Source: Silene conica
Lineage: Eukaryota; Streptophyta; Magnoliopsida; Caryophyllales; Caryophyllaceae
NCBI GenBank assembly: GCA_029255685.2
Contig: CM055313.2
Coordinates: 25,273,079 to 25,337,078 of the forward strand
Length of the DNA stretch: 64,000 nt
Direction of reading: 5' to 3'
The notes beneath the pieces are model-generated. The model did no database searches. It saw nothing but the letters and a program-made list of their open reading frames with translations, and was not told the origin of the DNA. This document shows positions 48,750 through 60,483 of this stretch, piece after piece; within the stretch, counting starts at the first letter, position 1; every line of letters starts with the position of its first letter. Made by a program: the position numbers and the translations under genes.

Positions 48750-49552
48750 GATACCCAATAAAAAAGATCTCTTAGATAGACTATATGATTCTATCATATT
48801 TTCTAAATTTGATTAAAATTCTGGTTATTGGCAGATCCAAATTGACCCTACTGATCGTTACAAAACAGCTTTTAATGTTCCATTTGGACAATATGAATGA
48901 CATGTTATGCCTTTTGGCGTTAAAAATGCTCCCTATGAATTCATGAAAATCATGAATGAAATTTTCATGAGTTATAGTGACTTTATTATAGTTTATATTG
49001 ATGATATTCTGGTTTTCTAAAAAACTATTGAGATGTATTTTAAGCATTTAGATATTTTTTAAAATTTTTTTATAAATAATGGGTTAGTAATATCCAAACC
49101 TAAAATGGTTTTATTTCAAACGAAAATCAGATTTCTTGGTCATAATATTGAAAAGGGAAATATAATTCCGATCAATCGAAGTATATAATTTGGCTCAAAA
49201 TTTCCTGATGAGATAACTGATAAAACCCAATTACAAACAAGAATTTCTAGTGAGATTTTATTCAGGCAAATGGAATAATGTGCAAAAGAATTATGCCACA
49301 GTCGCAAAAGAGATTATTGCTATAGTAAAATGTGTTTTAAAATTTCAAGATGATTTATACAATAAATATTTTACTATCAAAACTGACTACAAAGCAGCCA
49401 AATTCATGTTTTTAAAAGACTTTAAACATGATGTTTCAAAACAAATGTTTGCCAGATGGCAGGCTCATTTAGCTCCATTTGATTTTACAATTATTTATAA
49501 AAAAGGGGAAGATTATCATCTCCCTGAATTTTTGACAAGAGAATATTTATAA
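48750..49552 (+). pseudogene. Caulimovirid polymerase ORF: rest of reverse transcriptase and RNase H
   Basis: RT resumes right after the AGTCC duplication. The YIDD active-site box is at 48,994-49,005 and is followed by TAA at 49,018; earlier in-frame stops are also present. From 49,240 to 49,552 an RNase H-type domain reads openly to the end of the ORF. RT copies the pregenomic RNA and RNase H removes it. The breaks show it is inactive. Confidence 0.85.
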
Positions 49553-49571
49553 TATTCTTTTCTTTTTAGGA

Positions 49572-50219
49572 ATGCTTACCCGCAGTACAGGTAGCCCCTC
49601 TACTAGAGGAGGTAGAGGTCGTGGTAGTCCTCCCTACAGAGGAGGAAGAAGTCCTAGTTATCCCATAGCTCAGTATGGTAATAAAAAGCTTATAGCAGCA
49701 AATTTATCTGGAGCCAGTCAAACTGAGCTCGAGGAATTTACAAAATGGAAACAACTTTTGAAAAAAGAAACTGATATTGCTAGCTCTTCCTCAAAACCCT
49801 CCTTTTCTTCAGCCGTTCAAAATACTACCAAAAAGGAAGATGATATGTTTCAAAATGAAGAGAAAAGAGTAATACTCTTACTCAATGAATCTGATAGGAA
49901 GTGGGAAGATAAACCTTGGATGCTCTATGACAGGTATCTAGGAGGACATTGTTATACTATGGAAACATATAAACCGCGACAGTTTTATGAGACAATACTC
50001 TCTAGCAATGGTTGCACTTTTACCCATTTTACTGGGACAAACAAGTTTCTCAAAAAGTATCATTGCACAAGTAATATCCATAAATGACTGGGGAATATCT
50101 CCATTAACAGAAAAAAACTATTATCATAAAAAGGGCACTAGTTAAATACAATTATTGGGATTATATCCAAGCCTTTGATAAGGTATTCCTTTATGAAAAT
50201 GATAAACGAAGTCATACTT
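49572..50219 (+). pseudogene. Transactivator/inclusion-body-like ORF, 5' part
   Basis: The ORF begins 20 bp after the polymerase ORF with an Arg/Gly-rich N-terminus, a charged middle and a region resembling the conserved core of caulimovirus ORF VI. The frame changes near 50,085 and is cut at 50,220 by an LTR-like block; homologous reading resumes at 52,607. Position after the polymerase fits the re-initiation transactivator of caulimoviruses. The match is by order and general resemblance. Confidence 0.65.
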
Positions 50220-52606
50220 TGTAACACCTCCATTTATTTAAGAGCCTTTAGCAAGACATTCTCAAATAAATAGAGCTGTTACCATCTCGGAATGTCCGAG
50301 GTAGTGAATAACAAAGTAAAACAAACCAAAGTACTTTATATAAAACTAATTAAATTTAAACTTTTGATATTACAAATTACTAGGCATAGAATAAAAGTAC
50401 AACTGATAACATCTAAGTTTGTGATCTAAATCTAAGTAAGTCCAAGTCAAGTCTCTCTCCATGCCCAAGCTCCTAATCCATCTGTCTCTGACCTGTAGAA
50501 TCTACTCCCCATTCCGGATCATCGTAGGTGCACACGAATACACTGTCAACCTCGCGGTTGAGTAGGAGGATAAATCAAACATAAATAATAACGACAGAAT
50601 ACAATACACTTCCATCTCCATACCGTCTCAGCAACCACTTCCCGATCACACCACTCTTCAATCACAAGTCCCAATATCACACCACTCCATATCACAAGAC
50701 CCAATATCACACCACTCCATATCACAAGACCCAATATCACACAACTCCATATCACAAGACCCAATATTACACCACTACATATCACAAGACCCAATATTAC
50801 ACCACTCCATATCACAAAGACCCTTAATTCTCCTCTCCGCGTCATATAGTAATATGCAAGATAATAACATCTCAACAACAACAATTATAAATAATAACAT
50901 CACATATCAAACTCATAATAAACGAACAGTCTCATTACATGACATAATATAAATCACAGTCCACTCCCCTACCTTAATTTAATTTGCGGAATAGAAATGT
51001 CAACCACGCAGCAACTAGAAACGTTCCACGCGGAAACCGTCACCTAACATATATTACGTAACGATTAATAAGTCTTGACCCTCACGACCGTTGCCACTGA
51101 CCCCAACCTCAAGTACGTACTACCAGCTACAAAATCCACCCTTGAGCCACCACCAAGAGCCACCATATCAGCCACCACGATAACTCTAAACAGCCTGGAC
51201 ACAACGCGACCAATACGATTGTTGTTGTTGTTCCTTTTATTTTACACGCCAGCACCACCACACCATCCACCATAAACACCACTTCTACCACCTAAACAGA
51301 ACTAGCACACACCGACAAACCATGACACCACCGCCTCCCGCCTCCTCGTGGTCCTCACCACGAGGAACACTCCTCTCGAAACTCACGTTCTCACCCCCTC
51401 TGTTTGCCCCTGTTTCAGTTTTACCGACCACCACCGACCATAGTCACCACCTACGGCCACCACCCAGTAACCAGAGTGGTCGCCTATACCCTAACAAACA
51501 CCACCCACCAGCCCAGATGAACAAGTGCTCCTTAACGGTTCCAAAATGCGACGCAACACCAGCCTCATTCCCGCGTTACCCCTGTTTTATTTCAAGCGAA
51601 CCACCACTACCATGGTGGTTGGTCACGGCCTTGGTCTGGAACAATGTATTACTCATATAGTGTAAGGTTTGGGTCAGTACTCAGTCGGTTCAAGGGATAA
51701 ACGAGACTAAGCGAATAACGATTAATAAAACAAAACAAAGCGATGAACGAATTATAAAGATAAAATCTATATATAAGTCGTACCTTTACGAATGGAATAA
51801 CATAAACAATAACGAGGCTTATTCGAATTTAATTGCAGCCTAAAGATGGAAGATGATGAAGAGAAACATTTGATGATGATGATAATGATATAATATGTTT
51901 GCTATATGACGGAAAAAGACCTATTAGATAGGTTATGTTTTGTTATGGAGTACTAGGTTAATATTCGGCCTTGACTTGGAAATACCCAAATCAAATTGTA
52001 AAGGTTCGAGGTCAATCCTCGTTAATATTCGGCCTTGACTCCCATTCCCAATGTCGTCTAATTATTATATTATATCTAACATTCTCTTTACGAAATCGTA
52101 AAACACGTCCAACATAAATAGTTATCATAATATTAACCACGTTATATAAATATATAATATTGTTTCACGATAAGAATACTAGCATAACATTTAGTTCAGT
52201 ATAACGAGCTCTATAAAAACGATGTCAATAAAGATATAGAAATAATAGTAATAACTATATAAGTATTAAAATATTAGCAATTACGTAGGAATATATAAAA
52301 ATAGGATTTAAATACAATTACGACTTAAATAAAATAGGGATCAAGTATAAATGAGGACTAAATATAAAATAGGGAATATATTTAATTATAAATATATTAT
52401 TAAAAATAAAGAAATACGAATGAATGACATTTTATGAAATAATCATCAAATATAAAAATGATTATGAAATACGACCTAATCGTAGAAATACGATTTATAA
52501 AATAATAATAGTTTACGTAAAATACTTTATAAACATTCCATTTGAAATACTTGAATAAAACATGGTTTGACAGTTGTAGACCGAGGCTAAAATACGGGAT
52601 ATTACA
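50220..52606. mobile_element. LTR-like insertion, 2.4 kb (TGTAACACC...GGATATTACA)
   Basis: The block begins TGTAACACCTCC and ends ATATTACA, and lies between two parts of one viral ORF. Its beginning, its CTACTCCCCATTCCGGATCA block (about 50,500) and its end are shared with the LTR at 55,672-62,262, so it is most simply a solo LTR of that Ty3/Gypsy family. A clean 5-bp duplication is not visible. Open stretches at 51,075-51,660 are Pro/Thr-rich without recognisable domains. Confidence 0.72.
50671..50820. repeat. 30-bp minisatellite, five units
   Basis: CCAATATCACACCACTCCAT plus ATCACAAGAC repeats at 50,671, 50,701, 50,731, 50,761 and 50,791 with exact 30-bp spacing and few changes. A shorter ATATCACAAGACCC variant lies at about 60,730-60,775 in the related LTR. 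Confidence 0.93.
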
Positions 52607-53142
52607 TGGTTTATTAAAATAATTTCCGAGATTTATAATCAAGATTTTTCGATATGGTTGATTAATTAGTGGAACTTTTATGAAACTTCAGAAAATATTC
52701 TCCCTCCTATTCTAAAAGATAAGTGGAAGATGATAATACCATCATGCCAAGAAGATAAACTAATCCTAAAGGAATGCTATTTTTTATAGAATTCTCTATT
52801 CCCTGGATATGGAGAAGTAGTCCTACAACATGTTATAGCCAAGGTTTCTTTTGTCTTATACGACGTTCCTATTCTCGCTTTTGGGACACAATGATGAAAA
52901 CTGATGATAAAGGGCTGTTAAACTGCACCCCTACAATAAATCTTATTGAAGAAAAAATTAACTCTTATACGAGTTTGAAGGAACTAGAAGATAAAGAAAT
53001 CAGAGAAAAGGAGCAGACTAAATTCTTTGAGCTTTTAGAGGATGATGAATCAATGGACATCCATGAAGCTTCCGAAGAAGATATAATAAGAGCATATATG
53101 GAAGGTCTAAAAAGACTCTTAAATTTAAAAAAGAAGGGATAA
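52607..53142 (+). pseudogene. Transactivator-like ORF, 3' part
   Basis: Viral coding resumes directly after the LTR-like block and continues, with a frame change near 52,790, to the stop at 53,140-53,142. The C-terminal part is strongly acidic (SMDIHEASEEDI). No second-half domain could be named with confidence. Confidence 0.6.
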
Positions 53143-53937
53143 AAATTCCTCGAAAAGTGATATATCGATGGCCTCCAATAATAGCCATAATTCACTCAGC
53201 ACCTTGCTACAAGATTCCCAAGACCCAGAAGATAATTCCGAGACTGATAAATCACAGCTTTCTTGCAAGGGGAAAAATAATTTGTATTTCCATTAACAGT
53301 TGGTAAATTATTGGTCTGTACTGTAGGCATTTTATAATGCATTAGTGTCATATCACTATTATTAAATAATGACGTAAGCACTTACGTCTATATCTCTTAT
53401 TTTTGTAACCCCACTCTTCTATATAAGGGGCTGGTGTTTTCCTTTAGAGGCAGGTTCTTACAACCCCTCTCTCTAGATCCCCCCTCTCTTTTTCTTGTAA
53501 AATATTTGGCTCTATAAATAAAATCTTGTTCTGAGCACAACTTGAATCTTTGTAAGTATTTTTAAATTCTGTACTCTTACTTTTATTTTTATTTTACATT
53601 ACAAGTATGAGCCTTATAGGCTAAATCCTTTGTGTTGAATTATGTTCGACTAAATCGATTAATCAAAAGCACCATGGTAATTATATTACAAGTGGTGATG
53701 GTGCTTTGATATTCTGAGAAGATCCGGCTGATAGTTTAAACTTTTTTATAACCAATTATTATAGACTCTTGGGTCCTTTCTGTTTGCCTGCTTTGCCGAA
53801 GAAATGGCGTTTAGGGCTTTGTGAAGTGGACATTGGGTTCTAAAATAATTAGTAAAACAGTTGGTTTAGTAAAAATCTTACTCTTATGAGTTTGAATCTA
53901 TCTGGCTGGATGACCAGTGTATGCTGAGCTCCCCCTA
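53143..53937 (+). promoter_or_regulatory. Caulimovirid intergenic region with 35S-like promoter and poly(A) signal
   Basis: An as-1-like dyad GACGTAAG-CA-CTTACGTC lies at 53,371-53,388, a TATA box (TATATAAGG) at 53,420-53,428 and an AATAAA at 53,517-53,522. This is the order of pararetrovirus promoters: TGACG elements, TATA about 50 bp later, and a poly(A) signal about 90 bp downstream of the TATA box that is used on the second pass. CT-rich blocks follow the start region. The core elements look undamaged, so transcription from here is possible but unproven. Confidence 0.8.
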
Positions 53938-53954
53938 TGGTATCAGAGCCATGG
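53938..53954 (+). other. Initiator Met-tRNA primer-binding site
   Basis: TGGTATCAGAGCCATGG is complementary to the 3' end of initiator tRNA-Met and conventionally marks position 1 of a caulimovirid genome. It lies about 490 bp after the presumed cap site, as expected. Confidence 0.9.
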
Positions 53955-54011
53955 TGGTGATGATTAATTGATATAGTTTGATGTAATTCAACACAATTTG
54001 TCTATAACCTT

Positions 54012-54750
54012 ATGAGTATAGTTAAACAATTTCTTGGTAATAAATCCGCTGTTAAAAACAGTATCAGTCACGAGGTTGATATACCTCAAGATCTAAACTT
54101 ACTTAATAAATGGACTATTCCTAGGGATAAGTGCCAAAACGATTTATAGATTAGGCACCTTCGAAAGATTGGGCTTAAAACAAATTGTTAAAACTACATA
54201 AGAAGCAGTCTCTCTTAATAATGAAGAGATGTTTCTACAATTACTTAGTAACCATGATTTAGAACCATATAAAAGATCAGACCACAAATTTATTCATATT
54301 GGTCTAGTTCAAGTAGCTTTTAAACCACTAACCTTGGAAGGTCTTCCTGAAAGTTTTATAGCAGCCTTAAGAGATGGAAGAAATTTGGATTGGAAAAATT
54401 CAATTATGGGGGTCATAAAATCAAGTCTGGCCCAGGGACCAGTTTATTTTGATGTCTATCCTAATTTAACGCTTTCTTTAAGTGATGACAATATTTTAGA
54501 CGCTCTAACTCTAAATGTTAAAACCCATGGGTATAATTATGCTCAAGGATCTGAGGTTATTTGTATATGTTATAAAATATACTTTAAACATTTATATACT
54601 CTGAATCCTTGTTGTAGATTGGCTGATAAACCAATTAATGAAACTATTGTCATAGAAACTAATTTCACAAATCTGATATATCGACTACGAGAAGAATTAA
54701 ATGGGAAGAAATATCTTTCCCTGATAATTGGAAAATCGAAAGAGCCATGA
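54012..54750 (+). pseudogene. Caulimovirid movement protein (30K superfamily), frameshifted
   Basis: The first ATG after the primer site is at 54,012; its frame stops near 54,147 and the homologous reading continues in another frame from about 54,200 to 54,750. The main part has the conserved pattern of caulimovirus movement proteins, which bind nucleic acid and enlarge plasmodesmata. Position directly after the primer site supports this. The frameshift and stop make it a relic. Confidence 0.8.
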
Positions 54751-55130
54751 CCCCAAAGCCTACTGTTTACACAGATCTATTACATGTCACACAAACAGGA
54801 GAAGGATCTGTTAATTTACATTTTGGTAATAATCAACCTAATAGAGTACTAAGAAAAGCTAGTAGTAGCTCTTCTAGACTAACTAGATGTAATTCAGTGA
54901 GATCTTTTATATCCCCATGTGACTATATAATAGATTATCCCAATACATCCAGACACTCAACCTCTCAAATAAGAGAAGAAATTAGAGATCATGATTCATC
55001 TTTTGACGAACCTAAGGAACCTAGGATAAATGAATTTAAACTACATAGAGATAATATATTAAGAGGGCACTCTAATGAAGAGAATGTCGAGACTATGTCT
55101 CAGATGAGTTTTAGCTTTGGTAATGGATAG
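54747..55130 (+). pseudogene. Small caulimovirid ORF after the movement protein
   Basis: It starts in an ATGA overlap with the movement-protein stop, as is common in polycistronic caulimovirids. The product of 127 residues is Ser/Arg- and Glu-rich with no domain I recognise. By position it corresponds to the aphid-factor or virion-associated ORF slot, but no sequence match is claimed. Confidence 0.5.
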
Positions 55131-55530
55131 TACAACTTCTAAAATAGATTTTAGTTTCGGATCTGAAGCTAGATACAAGATTAAAGAGGAATTCAATTTG
55201 CCTAAATGGGAAATTTTTAGGACTTGGTTCTTAGAAAATTTTGGTAATAATCAAAGGGTAATAATTCAAAAGGAATTTTATGACTTTTGCACTTCTCAAA
55301 ATCAAATTACATATTTTGTACCATGGTTTTGTGCTGTGTATGTAGAACAATACATTTCGGTTTTAGAAAGAAGTTATACTTTATCAGATGACAAAGAGTT
55401 AAATGATATTTACCCTCCTTTAGAATCTTTTAAGATGGAAAACTGTCATTTTCTTGCCTTATCAAATTTGTTTAACGGTAAAGAAACCGTGATGACAACA
55501 ACTCATCTAAATAGTTTAATACAACAATAA
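55123..55530 (+). pseudogene. Second small caulimovirid ORF
   Basis: The ATG at 55,123 overlaps the end of the previous ORF by 8 bases. The 135-residue product is rich in Phe, Trp and acidic residues; I do not recognise a domain. It stays open to 55,530. Confidence 0.5.
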
Positions 55531-55589
55531 AATTAGTCAAATTTATTTTTAAAAATAATAGGAGAACAAATTGGTTCTCTACATAAAAA

Positions 55590-55671
55590 ATGGATAATAT
55601 CAGTTTTCTTCTAAATAGGAAAAATACATCTGGAGAAAACAATTCTTCGTCCTCTTCTTCTAATTTATATT
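55590..55671 (+). pseudogene. Start of a further caulimovirid ORF, cut by an LTR
   Basis: An ATG at 55,590 opens a frame rich in Ser and Asn that runs into the LTR at 55,672. By genome order it should be the coat-protein ORF, whose 3' part is at 36,535, but 27 codons are too few to prove it. Confidence 0.4.
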
Positions 55672-55929
55672 TGAAACACTCCCATTTATTCAAGAGCCTT
55701 TAGCAAGACCTTCTCGAGTAAATAGAGCTGTTACCATCTCGGAAAAACCCGAGGTAGTGAATAACAAAGTAAAACAATACAAAATACTTTATATAAAACC
55801 GATAGAATTTAAACTTTTGTTATTACAGAAATTACATAGGAAATAAAAGCACAACCAACGACTACTCTATATGTGATGTAGATCTAAGTTGGTCTCAAGT
55901 CCGCGTCTCACATTCCCGTCCCAGCTCCT

Positions 55930-58900
55930 TGTAACAACCCGACCCACCACGGTCGTAACACAACCCCAATAAGATGGGTGCATACTTTTGGGCCATTATT
56001 TGTCCTCAAAGTTTAACGTACGACAAAAGTATATGACACTTAAAGAACCGCAACATTGACCAAAACATAACAAATTAGAACAGCTGACTCCACGCATGGT
56101 CAATCTCAGTCAGCCAAACATAACATACCACTTAGCCAGATCGTAAACCATCTAGATTTTACAATCCTATCCTCCTTAAAACATGGTTACGTCCCCGTAA
56201 CCCCATTATAAATTCCACATTCATTGCTCAAGAAGATCACCGATTCAACAGTCAAAAGTCATCTGATAAGTTAAGTGCTCTATACTGGCAACTAGCATCC
56301 GACTTTTAAAACAATAAAACATATTTTTCAATTTCATGCTACGCAATAAAATAAAATCAAGGTAACCAACATCTATACCCTTGGAAAAATTTGACATAAA
56401 ATTAACACATTTACATCGAGGTAGACAATCAGTTGACTCATGGTTCACCCTTGCCAAATTAAAACATTTCATGCGCATACTTCAAATTATGGAGGCAAAA
56501 CTCCTGCTTGTGTACATAAGAGAAAGTGACATAAGCAAAATGTAATTAATGTAATTAAACACGGAGCAATGACATATTTTACGAGATGGACATCAAACCT
56601 AGACTATTAAGATAGTTTAGCATTTTTAGGTATAAATAAGTTTAAATCACGTAGGTACATTTCCCATCTACTCACATTAAATCATTTCTCATAAAACTAG
56701 TATAACTTGCAAGATAAGAGGTCTATATCATGTGGAATAATTTCATATTCAGACAAAATTTCATCAACATGTAGCTACCGACTCTGTCATGTTGCAAAAT
56801 AATTACCATAATCATCAAACATCAACTTTATCATGGATTATCACCATGAAGTTGTATTTAATGTCAATTCATAAACACGAATCACTGACGATTTTGACAA
56901 GTTAAAGATCGAAAACAATTCTAGCATTCTTATAATTCACATGTCAACCAGGTTACTAATTCAATATATAGTAATCAGATTTAAACATAACAACACGTAG
57001 TTCACCTTGTAGCATAACAATATCGTCGGTATGAATGAAACTAACTTTATGTAAAACTCACCAAAATAATTAAGGTTATATTATTTTATAGTAAGGTTCA
57101 TATCCATATCATATGTGTATTGTTCATGCCACTTATGTCATATCAGAATATTACATGGTTACATCACATAATCCATATTTGATTAAACCTCAATATTCAA
57201 AACTGTATCATTTCAATAATCATACATCACGCATCAACTTCCAAAAACCATAACTAAAAACCGCTTAGCTATTCTGCGAGCTATTATAGTTTTTAGAAAA
57301 TATAAGGAATTAACTAATCATAGGAAAAAGAATAAATTGCAAAGTTTAAGGAAATTATTTATAACGATTTTTACAACTCAATTGGTTCGAACAAAAACTT
57401 TACAACACTGAAACAGAAATTTGGACAACTTGCAAAAATTACCATTAAATAACAACTCGTTAAGATTTTACGCGGCTTACCATTTTGAAAACGTGAACGA
57501 ATATTCTAAACAGTGGAGTTGGAATTATGCATAAACATTAAGTATGTTTTAAAGGCTTTCTTTTGCTAAAACATGGGTCGAAACAGAACTGTGCAGTAAC
57601 AATCTGACCATTGTCAACTAAAATATTTATTTCTCTCAAAATATAATTCATATCAACTTGAAAACAAAAGGATCGGAAAGCTAAATCAGAAGGTTATCAT
57701 AAATAAAATTATCATATTCATATGGTGAACACATTTTAAATGGCGGCCCGGACAAACAAGGTAACATTCTGGACAATTATTATGACTATGTTGGTAAAAA
57801 AAAAAATTACTTCACATTTACACCCAACCATTCTTCCTCCAAACATATTGACATGTTGTTTGAAGCATAAAATCATAGTGCAACATATTAACATTTATTC
57901 ATCATCTCAAACTGTAATTGCCATGTAGAAAGCGATAACGATTGTAAAACTGAAGATTGTAAAACTGAGAGTAGGATCAACCAATATATAGTTCAGTAGT
58001 TATATATGTAAAAATATATGAATCGGTTTCTACCATCTTAACGACCACAACTTATTATTAAACTACGTAAATATAAACTAGGAATCACCAAGGTATCCCT
58101 TGTTGATTACCATCCTTGTAACTGAATTATATGTATATAATTAGACGTAAAAAAAAATTTGGCATGTAATTCTCAACACATAACTATATAACATTCATAG
58201 CTTAGGGCAACACATTCCGCATATCACTAGACATGGATTGCTAAAGCAACTAGTAAGATAATAACAATCATAAATCTTAAAGTTCGATCACCTTTTGCCT
58301 AGTAAGCCAAACAGTAAACTCTTGCAAAGAATAAGGCATTCAACAAGGAGTATATACACACTTGGAATAACAACAAAACTTATCAATGGACACGACACCC
58401 ATTTCGGTCTACTAGCTTTACACATAAGACTTAACTTGATTTCCGCATCCTGTAACAACATAGCCTAGTTGGCTCTACTAACCATTTCCGTCAATCACGG
58501 TCATATCTCTCCTACATCTAACCTCCTAGGTAGCTATAGCTTATGGTGCGTCTATCATCAACTCATTACGCATATCATTATATTATATCTCTACCTAATG
58601 GTTCAGGGATCATAAAGCCGCGTGCATATCATCATATCGTTCATAATTCACAACTCATGCCATCCATACACTAAATGTCACTCAAGTATTCAAATCATTC
58701 ATTATGCCAATGTCAACAATATTCTTTCACTGCACATCATTAACCATGTAGCACATCATTACTTACCTCATTCCGCTCCTGCAAAACCGTTAGCACATTA
58801 TAGGCAGGGTCTGCTCTTTTATTTTGTTACTACCCACTCTCTACATCACTCAAGGGTTACCAGGTTAGACTGAAAGGGCCAGTGGCTTGGTTTGAGGAGG

Positions 58901-60483
58901 CCCCTAACTCATCCCAATCCTGGGGCTCCTAACAGTTACTAACTTGGGGTTCATTTTATTTGACTCTTCTTACGTTCATTATTATTCACTTGGTTTAGGC
59001 CTGAGGATCGTTCGCTCTGATACCACTTTGTAACAAACCCGACCCACCACGGTCGTAACACACCCCCAATAAGATGGGAGGTAAGCATTTGGGCCCATTA
59101 TTTGTCCTCACTTAAGCCCAAAAGCACAAGGCCTTGTTACTAGGTGGTGGGTGGGGGCTATTATAAACATATCACAAGCCTCACATTCTACCGATGTGGG
59201 ACAACTTTCCTCTCATACTCTTGGGGTGTTACAAACTCCCCCACTTAAAGAACACAACGTCCTCGTTGTGCCTCAAACTTGACCACAACCAGGGCCAGAA
59301 TCCACCCCCGCTAGGTGTGTGACCCGGGTACTCCCGACCACAGGCTCACCACACGGTCGCAGGGTCGCTCTGATACCATTTGTAACAACCCGACCCACCA
59401 CGGTCGTAACACAACCCCAATAAGATGGGTGCATACTTTTGGGCCATTATTTGTCCTCAAAGTTTAACGTACGACAAAAGTATATGACACTTAAAGAACC
59501 GCAACATTGACCAAAACATAACAAATTAGAACAGCTGACTCCACCAAACACGACCAACAACGACCTGCTACAAACCCCCTCTGCATAAACTGTCCTGACT
59601 TCACGCGATAACACCAACACGAACCTTAACCCAGATACGACATGAGCCACCACGACCCACCGTGGTAACCACCCCAAAACACCCTGACTTCCACCAACCA
59701 TTACCCCCATTACCCAGAAAAAAAACGTGAACAGAAACTGCCTCTAAATCTTATACAAAAACACGCACTCAAACACCCTGTTCTGAAACGTCACAGACGA
59801 CTCTGACACGACACTAAACAGCCTTCGAAGGTGGTCTTACGCGGCCAACGACCCTAGCATCTATGGTCAAAATACAACTACTAACATCATAGATTAAAGA
59901 TATAACATTACCAGAACCCATACGTGCTTACACGACTTATTTTAATGGATCAAAACGAAAGTGAATATACATATAAAACAGAGGTCGTAAAGAGCATACC
60001 TATTTCCTTGAGTAATCGAGCAACCCTAGGACCCGTAAACAACCGTGTAAACCTCTCCTCTCAACCCTGGGTATGGCGGCAGAAGGCGTGTGAGTGAAGC
60101 TAGGTGTCGAAATAGATTAGGTTTAAGGTTTGGAGAGTGTTTATTTGACGGCAGGAAGGAAGTGTTTAACGTTGTGTGGGTTTGTATGTTGATGTCGATA
60201 TAGGTTGTTTTGGGTTGGCACGCGGATCGGGGCCCAAACGTCTATTTAAAACACGATATATCAACTAACACTCAAACCCGACACTACACTAGTATCATAC
60301 AAAATATAAAAACACGTATTCGATAAACATATAAAATATAAAAACACGTATTCGATAAACATATAAAATATAAAACACGTATTCGATAAATTAAATCGAA
60401 TATAAACTAATCAAATATTGACAAACACGTCAAAAATAATTATTAATTATTTAAGATAAAATATTAAAATACGGAGTATTACA
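55930..60483 (-). mobile_element. Nested chimeric retroelement, 4,554 bp, CTCCT target duplication
   Basis: Starts TGTAACAACCCGACCC, ends GGAGTATTACA, and CTCCT occurs at 55,925-55,929 and 60,484-60,488, so it is one insertion. The interior is odd. The first ~165 bp (55,930-56,094) is repeated at 59,381-59,545. Two primer-site motifs (minus-strand GGTATCAGAGC) lie at about 59,015 and 59,370, each next to a TGTAACAA LTR edge. The segment 59,033-59,231 is TG...CA with a purine tract (GTGGGGGAGTT on the minus strand) beside it, like a short LTR. The stretch 56,095-58,990 is non-coding and resembles 62,450-64,000. No gag or pol is present. Confidence 0.75.
59033..59231 (-). repeat. Short LTR-like segment inside the chimeric element
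   Basis: TGTAACAAACCC to GGGTGTTACA, 199 bp, with a primer-site motif on its left and a purine tract on its right in minus-strand reading. It contains TGTGGGAC/GTCCCACATCGG, a motif I associate with plant LTRs. The 150 bp to the next LTR edge at 59,381 is as short as the interior of a TRIM element. Confidence 0.6.

Larger units (their letters stand above)
36535..55671 (+). mobile_element. Endogenous caulimovirid (pararetrovirus), decayed, circularly permuted, four times interrupted
   Basis: Viral pieces lie at about 36,535-37,907, 39,622-40,120, 48,750-50,219 and 52,607-55,671, roughly 6.5 kb in total. Read in order they give coat-protein 3' part, protease, reverse transcriptase, RNase H, transactivator-like ORF, intergenic region, primer site, movement protein, two small ORFs and the start of the coat-protein ORF. 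Closed into a circle, this is the order of Caulimovirus-like genomes with separate ORFs, opened within the coat-protein ORF. Every large ORF carries stops or frameshifts, so it is a relic. The intervening blocks at 37,908, 40,121, 50,220 and 55,672 are retroelement insertions. Confidence 0.85.

Noticed and set aside
51075-51660. Pro/Thr-rich ORFs in the LTR-like block
   Set aside because: Composition-driven; the related LTR has no matching frame and no domain is visible.
53938-53954. tRNA-like sequence
   Set aside because: Only the 3' complement of initiator tRNA-Met is present; it is a primer-binding site, not a tRNA gene.
59447-59710. Minus-strand ORF of 87 codons
   Set aside because: It covers an LTR edge and a duplicated 165-bp segment and has no recognisable domain.
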